From: Amaricoccus macauensis_A
GTDB taxonomy: Bacteria > Pseudomonadota > Alphaproteobacteria > Rhodobacterales > Rhodobacteraceae
Reading direction: 5' to 3'
Length of the DNA: 64,000 bases
Assembly (NCBI RefSeq): GCF_049800915.1
Contig: NZ_JBNAFY010000002.1
Location: forward strand, 434,001-498,000
The first letter of the stretch is position 1. Every line of letters begins with the position of its first letter. Below, in pieces: positions 43,326 to 54,174 of the stretch. The notes below the pieces were generated by a model. That model was not told the origin of the DNA and did not search any database. It saw only the letters and a program-made list of their open reading frames with translations. The translations under genes and the position numbers were made by a program.

Positions 43326-43358
43326 GATCGTTCCTTCACTTAAACAATGACAATCTGC

Positions 43359-44540
43359 TCAAGACTGGTCGAGCGCGGCCACGCCGGGCAACGTCTTGCC
43401 TTCCAGCCATTCCAAAAATGCACCACCCGCGGTGGAGACATAGGTGAAGTCTTCCGCAGCCCCGCTGGTGTTGAGGGCCGCAACCGTATCGCCCCCACCG
43501 GCAACCGAGAGAACCCGGCCCGCCTTGGTAAGTGCGGCTGCCCGCCGCGCGGCGGCATCGGTCGCTGCATTGAAAGGCTTGATCTCGAAGGCTCCGAGAG
43601 GACCGTTCCAGACGATCGTTTTCGCGGCCTCGAAGACCACGGCGATCTGGGCGATCGTGGCCGGCCCTGCATCGAGAATCATCGCATCCGGCGGGCAGGC
43701 ATTGGCCGCTACGATCTCGTGCGGCGCCTCTGCCTTGAATTCCTTGGCCACCACCACATCGGTCGGAAGCAGGATCGTGCAATTGGCAGCTTCGCTCCTG
43801 TCCATGATCTCCTTGGCCGTGGAGGTCATGTCGTGCTCGCAGAGCGACTTGCCAACGTCGATGCCCTGAGCCGCGAGGAAGGTGTTGGCCATCCCGCCGC
43901 CGATCACGACCGTATCGACCCGTTCGATCAGGTTTCCCAGCAATTCGAGCTTGGTGGAAACCTTGGCGCCGCCCACAACCGCGACGACCGGACGTTCCGG
44001 CTGGCCCAGCGCCTTTTCCAGCGCCTCCAGCTCGGCCTGCATCAGGCGCCCGGCGCAGGAGGGCAGCAGCTTCGCCACACCTTCGGTCGAGGCGTGCGCC
44101 CGGTGCGCGGCCGAGAACGCGTCATTGCAGTAGACATCTCCGAGGCTGGCAAGAAACTTCGCCATTTCCGGATCGTTCTTCTCCTCGCCCGGGGAGAAGC
44201 GGGTGTTCTCCACCAGCACGATGCTGTCCTGGGGCAGTGCGTCGAGCGCATCGCGGTTCGGGGTCTCGACGAACTCGACCTTGTGTCCGAAGGTTTCCTC
44301 GAGCGAGGGCAGCGTGACCCGCAACGACATTTCCGGCACGACCTTGCCCTTTGGGCGTCCGAAATGGGCGAGAAGGACGGGCTTGCCGCCCTTCGCCAGG
44401 ATGTCCTTGATCGTGGGAGCAATCCGCTCGATGCGGGTCGCGTCGGTGACCTTTCCGTTGTCGACGGGGACGTTGATGTCGACTCGCGTCAACACAACCT
44501 TCCCTGAGAGATCCATATCGTCGAGTGTCTTCCAGGCCAT
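43359..44540 (-). CDS. pgk: Phosphoglycerate kinase
   Basis: 393 residues from ATG 44540 (gaggaaacgc upstream). It interconverts 1,3-bisphosphoglycerate and 3-phosphoglycerate with ATP. Family blocks are visible: VLTRVDINVPVDNGKVTDATRI (about 15-36), LLAHFGRPKG and the C-terminal SVAGGGDTVAAL. A GTG four codons upstream is in frame but poorly placed. Confidence 0.97.
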   Translation of the reverse strand: MAWKTLDDMDLSGKVVLTRVDINVPVDNGKVTDATRIERIAPTIKDILAKGGKPVLLAHFGRPKGKVVPEMSLRVTLPSLEETFGHKVEFVETPNRDALDALPQDSIVLVENTRFSPGEEKNDPEMAKFLASLGDVYCNDAFSAAHRAHASTEGVAKLLPSCAGRLMQAELEALEKALGQPERPVVAVVGGAKVSTKLELLGNLIERVDTVVIGGGMANTFLAAQGIDVGKSLCEHDMTSTAKEIMDRSEAANCTILLPTDVVVAKEFKAEAPHEIVAANACPPDAMILDAGPATIAQIAVVFEAAKTIVWNGPLGAFEIKPFNAATDAAARRAAALTKAGRVLSVAGGGDTVAALNTSGAAEDFTYVSTAGGAFLEWLEGKTLPGVAALDQS

Positions 44541-44587
44541 GCGTTTCCTCACCGTTCGGTTGAATTCATCCCGTCACGCCCGGACTG

Positions 44588-46606
44588 TTACAGCAGGTTC
44601 TCCACCTTCTCCGCAACCGCTTCCGGTGTGATTCCGAAATGCTTGAAAAGTTCTGGGGCAGGGCCGGAGGCACCGAAACCGTCCATCCCGACGAAATCCG
44701 CCTTCTTCTCCGAACCGCGTTCGCCGAGCAGCCAGCGGTCCCAGCCCATGCGGATTCCGGCTTCCACCCCGACGCGCACCGGCCCGGAGGGCAGAACGCT
44801 GCGGCGGTACTTCTCGTCCTGCGCTTCGAAGAGCTCCCAGCAGGGCATGGAAACCACGCGCGTTCCGATCCCCTTTGCCTGAAGGATGTCGCGCGCGCCC
44901 ATGGCCACGGAGATCTCCGAGCCGGAGGCAAGAATGATCGCACGGCGCTTGCCGTCCGCGTCCGCGAGCGTATAGGCGCCCCGAGCGGAAAGGTTGTTCC
45001 GGCCGTGGGCGGCCCGCAGCATTGGAAGTCCCTGGCGGGAAAGAGCGAGCACAGACGGCAGTTTCGGGCCCGTCAGCGCGCACTCCCAGGCTTCCGCCGT
45101 TTCGACGATATCCGCGGGGCGGAAAACGTTGAGGTCGGGCATGGCGCGAAGAGCCGCGAGGTGCTCCACCGGCTGGTGTGTCGGCCCATCTTCACCGAGG
45201 CCGATCGAATCGTGCGTCAGGACGTAGACCACGCGCTGCTTCATCAGGGACGAGAGCCGGATCGCGCCGCGTGCATAGTCGCTGAAGACAAGGAATGTTC
45301 CGCCATAGGGGATCATGCCGCCATGCAGCGCGATCCCGTTCATGGCGGCCGCCATGCCATGCTCACGGATGCCGTAGTGGACGTAACGCCCGTCGCGGTT
45401 CTCCGCGTCGAAGATGGCAAGGCCCTTCGTCAGCGTATTGTTGGAACCGGTCAGGTCCGCAGAACCACCGATGGTTTCGGGCAGCAGGTCGTTGACCACC
45501 TCGAGAACCTTCTCCGAAGCCGCGCGCGTCGCGATCTTCGGGGCGGCCTCGACCTGCGTCTTGCGGAAATCGGTCAGCGCCTTGACGAGCTTCGAGGGTG
45601 TCGTTCCGGAGAGGCAACGCTCGAATTCGGCCTTCTTGCGCGCGGGCAGCTTTTCAAGCCGCGTTTCCCAGTCTGAACGGGCATCGCGTCCACGCGAACC
45701 GATGGCGCGCCAGGCGGAGAGAATTTCTGCCGGAATCTCGAAGGGCGGGTGCGTCCAACCGTAGATTTCGCGGACCTTCTCGATTTCGTCCAGACCGAGC
45801 GGCGAGCCATGCGCGCCCTTGGTGTCCTGCTTGTTCGGTGCCCCGAAGCCGATATGGGTGCGGCAATCGATCAGTGCGGGCAGGTCGCTGGCCTTCGCTT
45901 CGGTGATGGCGCGGTCGATATCCTCTGGATCGTGACCGTTGCACGAATGCACGGACCAGCCGGATGCGGCGAAACGTGCGCCCTGGTCCGTGATGTCGGA
46001 GAGCAGGACCTTTCCGTCGATCGAGATGCCGTTGTTGTCCCAGAGCACGATGAGGCGGGAGAGCTTCTGGCGCCCGGCAAGGCCGATGGCCTCCTGGCTG
46101 ATGCCCTCCATCAGGCAGCCGTCGCCCGCGATCACATAGGTATGGTGATCGACGACCTTGCGGCTGAAACGTGCGGCGAGCGCCTCCTCGGCCATCGCGA
46201 AACCGACCGCGGTTGCAAGGCCCTGACCCAGCGGACCGGTCGTGGTCTCGATGCCGGTGGCATGGCCGAATTCGGGGTGACCGGCGCATTTCGAGCCGAG
46301 CTGGCGGAAATTGCGCAGATCCTCGAGGCTCATGTCCTCGTAGCCGCTCAGGTAGAGCAGGCCGTAAAGCAGCATGGAGCCGTGACCGGCGGAAAGGATG
46401 AAGCGGTCGCGATCGGCCCAGTGCGGCGCGCTCGCATCGAACTTCAGGTGCTTCTCGAACAGGACGGTTGCGACGTCCGCCATTCCCATCGGCATTCCCG
46501 GATGACCGGAATTCGCCTGCTGGACGGCATCCATCGCGAGAACCCGAAGGGCAGCGGCCTTTTCCCAATGCGCGGCGTGAAGGTTGCGCAGATCGGAGAT
46601 ATCCAA
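44588..46606 (-). CDS. tkt: Transketolase
   Basis: 672 residues from TTG 46606 (MDISDLRNLHAAHWEKAA), with a G-rich ribosome site 7 bases upstream; no ATG fits the conserved N-terminus. The thiamine diphosphate domain is recognisable by AGHGSMLLYGLLYLSGY and the motif GDGCLMEGISQEA (about residue 154). The pyrimidine domain has GLGEDGPTHQPVEHLAALRAMP. It links glycolysis and the pentose phosphate route. The minus-strand neighbours pgk and fbaB form one carbon-metabolism block. Confidence 0.95.
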   Translation of the reverse strand: MDISDLRNLHAAHWEKAAALRVLAMDAVQQANSGHPGMPMGMADVATVLFEKHLKFDASAPHWADRDRFILSAGHGSMLLYGLLYLSGYEDMSLEDLRNFRQLGSKCAGHPEFGHATGIETTTGPLGQGLATAVGFAMAEEALAARFSRKVVDHHTYVIAGDGCLMEGISQEAIGLAGRQKLSRLIVLWDNNGISIDGKVLLSDITDQGARFAASGWSVHSCNGHDPEDIDRAITEAKASDLPALIDCRTHIGFGAPNKQDTKGAHGSPLGLDEIEKVREIYGWTHPPFEIPAEILSAWRAIGSRGRDARSDWETRLEKLPARKKAEFERCLSGTTPSKLVKALTDFRKTQVEAAPKIATRAASEKVLEVVNDLLPETIGGSADLTGSNNTLTKGLAIFDAENRDGRYVHYGIREHGMAAAMNGIALHGGMIPYGGTFLVFSDYARGAIRLSSLMKQRVVYVLTHDSIGLGEDGPTHQPVEHLAALRAMPDLNVFRPADIVETAEAWECALTGPKLPSVLALSRQGLPMLRAAHGRNNLSARGAYTLADADGKRRAIILASGSEISVAMGARDILQAKGIGTRVVSMPCWELFEAQDEKYRRSVLPSGPVRVGVEAGIRMGWDRWLLGERGSEKKADFVGMDGFGASGPAPELFKHFGITPEAVAEKVENLL

Positions 46607-46903
46607 GGTTTTGCCCCCCAAATTGTTGCGGTTCGTACCCGTAAGCGGCACGCAACCGGCATTCGGGCGCACTGATAACAGCAAGAAAGGAAGGGTCAAG
46701 GCGATTTCGCTGGCTGTTTGCATCCGATGGGTGAGCTTCCCGCGACGCGTGCGCGGTCGGGTGCCGAAATCGGCAAAGCCGCAGGGCGGCGGTTCCGGTT
46801 TTTCGCGTAAGGGCAATGAAATCCCACGAAACATCCCGTGGGCTGATTGCATTGTCCGGAATGCCTGCCTAAAACTGGAACCCGACGTTTCGGAAGAGCA
46901 CGC

Positions 46904-47155
46904 ATGGGTCAAGTGAATCAACTCGAGATACAATTTGCCCGCGCCCTGGATCGGCTCCGGGAAGCGATTGCAACGCGGGCACCGGCGGGAGAAGCCCCGG
47001 AGGCCGAACAGTTGCGCCAGAGGGTGGCCTCGCTGGAGAATGACAAGGCCAAGCTCCTCGAGGAGCTTGTGAGCATCCGGGCCAAGCGCGACAAGGATGT
47101 CGCTGCGCTCGACCAGCTCATCTCCCAGCTGAAACCCCTGATCGAGGAGGCCTGA
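46904..47155 (+). CDS. Coiled-coil protein preceding zapA (DUF4164-like)
   Basis: 83 residues, all predicted helix: NQLEIQFARALDRLREAI, then a long heptad region LRQRVASLENDKAKLLEELVSIRAKRDKDVAALDQLI. In many Alphaproteobacteria a short coiled-coil DUF4164 protein stands between tkt and zapA, as here; family membership is inferred from position and shape. zapA starts 1 base after its stop, so the two are coupled and probably share a division role. Confidence 0.72.
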   Translation: MGQVNQLEIQFARALDRLREAIATRAPAGEAPEAEQLRQRVASLENDKAKLLEELVSIRAKRDKDVAALDQLISQLKPLIEEA

Positions 47156-47156
47156 A

Positions 47157-47600
47157 GTGCCGGAACTCATTCTCGAAATCGGTGGCCGCGTCTACGAAGT
47201 GGCCTGCGATGAGGGGCAGGAGAAGTCGCTCGAGGCCGCAGCCGCGCTCCTCGACACCCAGGCCCAGCAGATCCCGGAGAACGCCTCGGCCTCGACCGAG
47301 AAGCGGATGCTGCTGCTGGCGGGTCTGATGATGGCGGACACGACGGCGAACGAACGCCGGCAGTTGGCCGATACCGAGGAGAAGCTGCGCGAAGCCGAAG
47401 AGCGCATTCGAATCGCCGAGGCCAAGGCCGCGATGCTGGCGGCGAATGTCCTGAAGGCCGAGAATGCGTCCGAGCGTTACCAGGGCAGCGAGGATGCCGA
47501 GCAGCTTCGCGCCGAGAACGAAATTGCCGTGGACCTGTTGTCGAAGGTGCTCGACGATCTCCACGAACTTGCCACGAAAGTGGAGACCGGCAAGGTCTGA
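47157..47600 (+). CDS. zapA: Cell division protein ZapA
   Basis: 147 residues from GTG 47157. The N-terminal ZapA domain (LILEIGGRVYEVACDEGQEKSLEAAAALLDTQAQQI) is followed by a helical region and a coiled coil to the end. ZapA bundles FtsZ filaments at mid-cell. It is the second gene of a two-gene plus-strand unit with the coiled-coil protein. Confidence 0.87.
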   Translation: MPELILEIGGRVYEVACDEGQEKSLEAAAALLDTQAQQIPENASASTEKRMLLLAGLMMADTTANERRQLADTEEKLREAEERIRIAEAKAAMLAANVLKAENASERYQGSEDAEQLRAENEIAVDLLSKVLDDLHELATKVETGKV

Positions 47601-47612
47601 GCGATGTGGCAT

Positions 47613-47638
47613 CCCGGCCCCGTTCGGGAAGGGCCGGG
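47613..47638. terminator. Hairpin between zapA and grxD
   Basis: Perfect 8-bp stem cccggccc (47613-47620) / gggccggg (47631-47638) with a 10-base loop, placed between two convergent genes (zapA stop 47600, grxD stop 47653). Confidence 0.6.
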
Positions 47639-47652
47639 CGCCTCGCAGAGGC

Positions 47653-48027
47653 TCAGCTGTCTGCCGTGTTGGCTTCGCGGATCTTGTCCGCGGCTTCCTT
47701 GTTGAAGGCGACGCCCTTGGTCGCCAGAAGCGAATCCAGTTCGCCCGACAGGGTCATCTCGGTGATGATGTCGCAGCCACCGACGAATTCGCCCTTGACG
47801 TAGAGCTGCGGGATCGTCGGCCAGTCGGAAAACGACTTGATCCCGCTGCGCAGGCCTTCGTCCGCCAGCACGTTGACGTCCTTGAAGTCGACTTCGAGAT
47901 AGCGCAGCACCCCGGCCACGCGATGGGAGAAGCCGCATTGCGGCGCGGTTTTCGTGCCCTTCATGAAAAGCACGACATCATTGGCGTCGATATCGGCCTT
48001 GATTGCCTCGTGGGCTGTGTCAGTCAT
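47653..48027 (-). CDS. grxD: Monothiol glutaredoxin, Grx4 family
   Basis: 124 residues. The CGFS active site is in PQCGFSHRV (about residue 32), and FIGGCDII follows in place as the glutathione-binding GG. CGFS glutaredoxins carry and pass on [2Fe-2S] clusters. The upstream gene in the operon, 6 bases away, is bolA, the usual partner in Grx4-BolA iron-sulfur complexes. Confidence 0.95.
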   Translation of the reverse strand: MTDTAHEAIKADIDANDVVLFMKGTKTAPQCGFSHRVAGVLRYLEVDFKDVNVLADEGLRSGIKSFSDWPTIPQLYVKGEFVGGCDIITEMTLSGELDSLLATKGVAFNKEAADKIREANTADS

Positions 48028-48033
48028 AAGTTC

Positions 48034-48276
48034 CTACTCCGGTGCCTTGGTCGTCAGGGCCAGCGCATGTAGCTCGCCCTGCGATCCATCCATCTTTCCC
48101 TTGAGCGCAGCATAGACCATCTGATGCTGCTTGACCCTGTTGAGGCCGCGGAATTCTTCCGCCGTTACGGTGGCTGCGTAGTGATCGCCGTCACCCGCAA
48201 GATCGGTGATCTCGATCTTCGCCGTCGGAAAGGCCTCGCGTATCAGGTGTTCGATATCCGCCGCTTCCATGGCCAT
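48034..48276 (-). CDS. BolA family protein
   Basis: 80 residues from ATG 48276 (gggag 7 bases upstream). BolA fold with the conserved FRGLNRVKQHQMVYAAL block (about residues 45-61) that includes the His cluster ligand. It forms a [2Fe-2S] heterodimer with Grx4 and takes part in iron signalling. A second ATG two codons in is possible. It follows purL by 65 bases. Confidence 0.92.
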   Translation of the reverse strand: MAMEAADIEHLIREAFPTAKIEITDLAGDGDHYAATVTAEEFRGLNRVKQHQMVYAALKGKMDGSQGELHALALTTKAPE

Positions 48277-48341
48277 TGGTTTGCTCCCGCAAATATCCTT
48301 ATTGTCCCAAAGGTAAAACCCGGCCGCTGCCGCCGCAAGGG

Positions 48342-50537
<2,196 letters not shown>

Positions 50538-50585
50538 GGCAGGGCGGTCCAATCGTCTCGGGTCGAGGGGTTTCCCCACCCCATA

Positions 50586-50646
50586 GCGCCGCGACGCAGC
50601 GAACGGAAGGCTGACATGGAAAAATGCCGTTGCGCGGGGGCTGTCG
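50586..50646 (+). repeat. REP-like repeat copy R1
   Basis: Contains gcgacgcagcgaacggaagg followed by ctgacatggaaaaatgccg and a G-rich end. It matches R2 from cggaaggctgacat to ggggctgtcg with two substitutions and one inserted base, and R3 over gcgacgcagYgaacgRaagg. It lies just upstream of purL. Confidence 0.65.
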
Positions 50647-51086
50647 TTGTGGCTCGAACGCGTTCCTTGGGAATGGGCGGCGCGCCGCCATTCGCCGTCG
50701 CCCCAAAGTCGGCAGCGCGGATAAGGCTGCCGGTCGTCGGGTCTAATCAAATGCCGCTCTCGGCCCATCATGCCATCATTGCTGGGAAGCCATGGCACGG
50801 GACAAGCCGAAGGCGCCGTGCCTGCGACGGCCCGACCGGGCGGGCTGGCGCATCGTCGATGTCGGGACATACAACCGATCCAGGCAATGTCGTCACCATC
50901 AATTGTGTCGAACAGACGGCTTTGCGCCAACCCCCGGTCCGCCGCCGGCTCGGCCTCGCAAAACGGCGGCGAACCGCGCAGTTCTGTCGTTCGGGTCCCG
51001 CGTAGCATTGGTCACAAAAGGCTCACCACTTTCGTTCCCAGCAAAACCCATGAAGGTTCGGAGAGGGCGGTTTGCGACAATCGCAG

Positions 51087-51149
51087 CCATGTTGCAGCGG
51101 CAAGCGGAAGGCTGACATCGAAAAATTCCGTTGCGCGCGGGGGCTGTCG
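51087..51149 (+). repeat. REP-like repeat copy R2
   Basis: Second copy: gcagcggcaagcggaaggct then gacatcgaaaaattccgttg and a G-rich end. It lies 70 bases from the hydrolase stop codon, in the same orientation as R1 and R3. Confidence 0.65.
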
Positions 51150-51219
51150 GTCGGCATCGAATTGGACAGATCCATGTGTCGCGCGAGGCCGCCATGCAGG
51201 GCAAAGCCGCCCCGGAACT

Positions 51220-52164
51220 TCAACCGTTTCTTGAGGTGATGTTGGCGATTGCTGCCGCGCGTTCCTTGAGTGCGGACCGGCTATGTGCCCAGGCGGCGGG
51301 CTCCACGACAAATGTGCTCCTCAACCAGGCCAGCGTCAGCCGCCGCGTGGCCTCCAGTGCATCCGGGCTCTCTGCGTCGGTTTCGCGCGCGTCCCACCCC
51401 GCGATTCCACCCAGGCCATGGCCGACGCCGTTGATCGTCAGCAGGGCTTCGGCGCCGGGGGCGTCGTGGAAGGGATCAGCGTGCCATTCGGGGCCACGGG
51501 GCGTGAAATGCGGGTCGTCTTCGGCACCGCAGACCACGAGCGTCGGAGCGACGATTCCACTGAAATCCACGTCGAAGAAGGGAAATCGCTCCGCGTTTTC
51601 AGGCGTAAGGTCCGCGCCGCCGCGGCCCGGAGCCGCGAGCAGGATACCAGCACGGATTCGCGGGTCGGAAAAATCCTCATCTTTCAGGCGCGCGCCGAGC
51701 AGCAGTCCACAGGTGAGGCCGCCGAAGGAATGCCCGGCCACCGCGATCCGGTCATGGGCCAGCCGCCCTGCCACGGCGGGGGCCTGCCGCTCGACCTCGG
51801 CCAGCCGGTCGACGACGGCGCGCATTTCCGCCACCCTCTCGCGCCAGAAAAAGGGCCCGTCGGGCAAATCGGGGTCGAGCCCGCCGACCCTTGAGCTGGC
51901 ATGGGTCGGCTGGATGACAGCCACACCCCGTTCTGCCCAGAACTGCGCAAGCGGGGCGTAGCCGTCCTTGGAGGAAAGATAATTCGAGGGACCGAAACCA
52001 TGCGAGAAAATCACGATGGGCAGGTTCACCCCGGCAGAAGGGGCCGTCAGGCGCAACTCGAGAGGCTGGCGGCCCGGCATTGGCAACCGGATCGGCGTAA
52101 AGGCGACGGTGATCTCCGGCTCTGGTGTCGGCAGGTCGCGTGAGAGGGTGATCAGTCTGTTCAT
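51220..52164 (-). CDS. Alpha/beta hydrolase
   Basis: 314 residues from ATG 52164. The nucleophile elbow is GHSFGG (about residue 149), the oxyanion region is IFSHGFG, and the acid/His follow at GAEDDPHF and GVGHGLGG. It resembles the dienelactone hydrolase / PAF-acetylhydrolase-like group of esterases. No signal peptide. It lies 40 bases downstream of a broken SDR gene on the same strand and next to an AraC regulator, so it was probably part of an AraC-controlled catabolic cassette. Confidence 0.87.
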   Translation of the reverse strand: MNRLITLSRDLPTPEPEITVAFTPIRLPMPGRQPLELRLTAPSAGVNLPIVIFSHGFGPSNYLSSKDGYAPLAQFWAERGVAVIQPTHASSRVGGLDPDLPDGPFFWRERVAEMRAVVDRLAEVERQAPAVAGRLAHDRIAVAGHSFGGLTCGLLLGARLKDEDFSDPRIRAGILLAAPGRGGADLTPENAERFPFFDVDFSGIVAPTLVVCGAEDDPHFTPRGPEWHADPFHDAPGAEALLTINGVGHGLGGIAGWDARETDAESPDALEATRRLTLAWLRSTFVVEPAAWAHSRSALKERAAAIANITSRNG

Positions 52165-52204
52165 GGGGAGGTTCTCTTTCGAAATGAATGGCCGCGTCGG
52201 TGGC

Positions 52205-52363
52205 TCAGGCCGGGGCAAGGCCCTCTTCGCGGAACCAGGTTTCGGCGTCCGCGCCTGCGGGTAGCTTCATCGTCGCGATGACGTCCCAGCCCTGATCGAG
52301 AAACCGCGCGGCGATGGCCTGACCAAAACCGGAGGAACATCCTGTGATGAGAATACGGGGCAT
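52205..52363 (-). pseudogene. Remnant of a short-chain dehydrogenase
   Basis: A 52-codon frame from ATG 52363. Residues 1-33 are a good SDR N-terminus: MPRILITGCSSGFGQAIAAR with the TGxxxGxG NAD(P) motif, then FLDQGWDVIATMK. After this the text changes to LPAGADAETWFREEGLAPA and stops, so about 200 residues including the catalytic Tyr-x3-Lys are missing. An internal deletion is the simplest explanation. It is divergent from the AraC gene, a common SDR/AraC arrangement. Confidence 0.75.
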
Positions 52364-52460
52364 TTCTGATCTCCTTGTCTGCGGTGACGAGGAGATAGAC
52401 GGCAGTGTTCGGTCATTCTATATTCAGATATCCATGAAAATTCATCAATAGTCCAAAATC

Positions 52461-53372
52461 ATGCTCGACATCCCTTCAGATCCACTCTCCAGTGTCGTGA
52501 CCTTGCTGAAGCCTGCGGTCTCCATATCCAAACTGGTCGAGGCTGGCGGCCCGTGGCGGGTGGAGCGCCACGACATGGCCAGCCCGTTCTATTGCGCGAT
52601 GGTCGAAGGGCGGTGCCGGTTGCACGTCACCGGGCGTGATCCGGTCACGCTGTCGGGCGGAGATTTCGTGCTGATCCCCTATCTGCAGGGCTTTACCATG
52701 TCGAGCGAAGTGCCTCCGCCGCCGCATGTGCCACGCAGGCCGCTGGAAACCGGCCCCGGGCGCTTCCGGCTGGGCGTGCCGGAGGCCCCGGTCGATGTTC
52801 GCGCTCTGGTCGGGCATTGCCGCTTCGACACGCCGGCCAGTGACCTGATCGTGTCGCTGCTGCCCGAGATGATCCATGTCTCGGGGCATAGCCGCCTGAC
52901 GGCCCTGGTTCCGGTGATCCACGAGGAAACCCGTGCAGACCGGCCTGGGCGTGAGATGATCCTGGAGCGGTTGCTGGAGGTTCTGCTGATCGAGGCCCTG
53001 CGCTCGGGGCCGGCGGCGACCCTGCCGCCAGGGCTCCTGCGCGGCTTGTCGGATCCGCAACTGGCCGGTGCCTTGCAACGCATTCACGCCGAAGCGGGCA
53101 GCGCGCTTTCGGTTTCAGAATTGGCCAAGGCGGCTGGCATGTCACGCTCTGGCTTCTTCGAGCGGTTCCGCAGGCAGGTCGGCCGCGCACCGATGGAATA
53201 CGCGACCGACTGGCGCATGGCGGTTGCCAAGACATTGCTGCGGCAAGGTGGTCTGACCAATGCCGAGATCGCCCTGAGGGTCGGATACGGGTCCGCCAGC
53301 GCATTTGGCCTGGCTTTTGTCCGGCACGAGGGCCTCTCGCCGGGCGCCTTTGCGGCCAAGAACGGACGTTAG
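52461..53372 (+). CDS. AraC-family regulator with N-terminal cupin
   Basis: 303 residues. The N-terminal half is a cupin sensor of the AraC_binding/Cupin_6 type (HDMASPFYCAMVEGRCRLHV, then FVLIPYLQGFTM). The C-terminal HTH pair is ALSVSELAKAAGMSRSGFFERF and NAEIALRVGYGSASAFGLAF. It is divergent from the SDR remnant and hydrolase, which were probably its targets. The intervening 97 bases are AT-rich near 52430. Confidence 0.9.
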   Translation: MLDIPSDPLSSVVTLLKPAVSISKLVEAGGPWRVERHDMASPFYCAMVEGRCRLHVTGRDPVTLSGGDFVLIPYLQGFTMSSEVPPPPHVPRRPLETGPGRFRLGVPEAPVDVRALVGHCRFDTPASDLIVSLLPEMIHVSGHSRLTALVPVIHEETRADRPGREMILERLLEVLLIEALRSGPAATLPPGLLRGLSDPQLAGALQRIHAEAGSALSVSELAKAAGMSRSGFFERFRRQVGRAPMEYATDWRMAVAKTLLRQGGLTNAEIALRVGYGSASAFGLAFVRHEGLSPGAFAAKNGR

Positions 53373-53460
53373 AACGAGGACGCTCATGTCATGCGTCGAC
53401 AATCAATTGGCAACGTCGAGTTTGGGCGCATCGCGGGCTTTCGCAGCAAGGCTGCGGTAT

Positions 53461-53510
53461 GCGCACTGCGACGCAGTGAACGAAAGGCTGACATCGCCAC
53501 TCAATTCGCT
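53461..53510 (+). repeat. REP-like repeat copy R3
   Basis: Contains the palindrome actgcgacgcagt (53465-53477), then gaacgaaaggctgacatcg, matching R1. It lies 90 bases after the AraC gene, so R2 and R3 bracket the hydrolase-SDR-AraC segment in the same orientation. Confidence 0.6.
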
Positions 53511-53604
53511 GATCCCCAAGGTTTTGCCTGACCGGTTCCGCAACCTCTGCTTCACTGCCCGCCATGAGCGGCAAATACGAATCGCGGAAACTAGGGAGTA
53601 ACGC

Positions 53605-54141
53605 ATGACAACGATCCTCGGCCTGAGCGGCAGCTTGCGCAAAGCCTCGTTCAACTCGGCGCTCCTGCGCGCCTCATTGGACCTCGCCCCAGATGGCGTC
53701 ACGGTCGAGATCGGCTCCATCGCCGACGTGCCGCTCTACAATGCCGATGACGAGGCGCGCGACGGGCTTCCCGCTGCGGTGCAGATCCTTCAGCAGCAAC
53801 TCGCAACCGCGGACGCGCTTCTTCTCGCCACTCCGGAATACAACAATGGCATTCCGGGCGTCTTCAAGAATGCGCTCGACTGGATGTCGCGGGGTGAGGG
53901 CGGCACGGCCTTCAGGGGAAAGCCGGTCGCCGTGATCGGGGCCTCTCCGGGCGGGTTCGGCACCACGCTTGCCCAGGCCCATTGGCTGCCGATCCTGCGC
54001 ACGCTCGGCACCCGGCCCTGGTTCGGCGCGAAGCTCATGGTGTCGCGTGCAGGCGCCGTCATCGAGGATGGCGAACTGAAGGATGAGAAGATCCGCGCGC
54101 AGCTCCGGGATTTTCTCGCCGGCTTCGCGGCCAGCTTCTGA
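53605..54141 (+). CDS. NADPH-dependent FMN reductase
   Basis: 178 residues, flavodoxin-like. The FMN phosphate loop is GSLRKASFNSALLR (residues 9-22), and TPEYNNGIPGVFKNALDW (about residue 76) is the family signature. ChrR/YieF-type enzymes reduce quinones, chromate or azo compounds. It is an isolated gene; ATG 53605 follows gggagtaacgc. Array B lies between it and icd. Confidence 0.92.
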   Translation: MTTILGLSGSLRKASFNSALLRASLDLAPDGVTVEIGSIADVPLYNADDEARDGLPAAVQILQQQLATADALLLATPEYNNGIPGVFKNALDWMSRGEGGTAFRGKPVAVIGASPGGFGTTLAQAHWLPILRTLGTRPWFGAKLMVSRAGAVIEDGELKDEKIRAQLRDFLAGFAASF

Positions 54142-54174
54142 TCTCCACTCGGGCCGGGCGCCATTCTGCCCGTG

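Larger units (their letters stand above)
50538..51219. other. Gene-free interval with two REP-like repeats
   Basis: 682 bases upstream of purL and beyond the hydrolase stop. I find no credible gene; frames over 90 codons here look non-coding. It contains repeat copies R1 (50586-50646) and R2 (51087-51149). The middle is a mix of GC-rich inverted repeats and a more AT-rich stretch at 50980-51060. The purL promoter must lie in its first 100 bases. Confidence 0.5.

Noticed and set aside
46607..46903. 6S RNA or other structured RNA between tkt and the zapA unit
   Set aside because: Only a short 6-bp hairpin (cccacg/cgtggg) is visible; the long bulged stem expected for 6S RNA is absent.
50792..51115. 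107-codon plus-strand frame upstream of purL
   Set aside because: It runs through repeat R2 and is Arg/Ala-rich without any recognisable domain.
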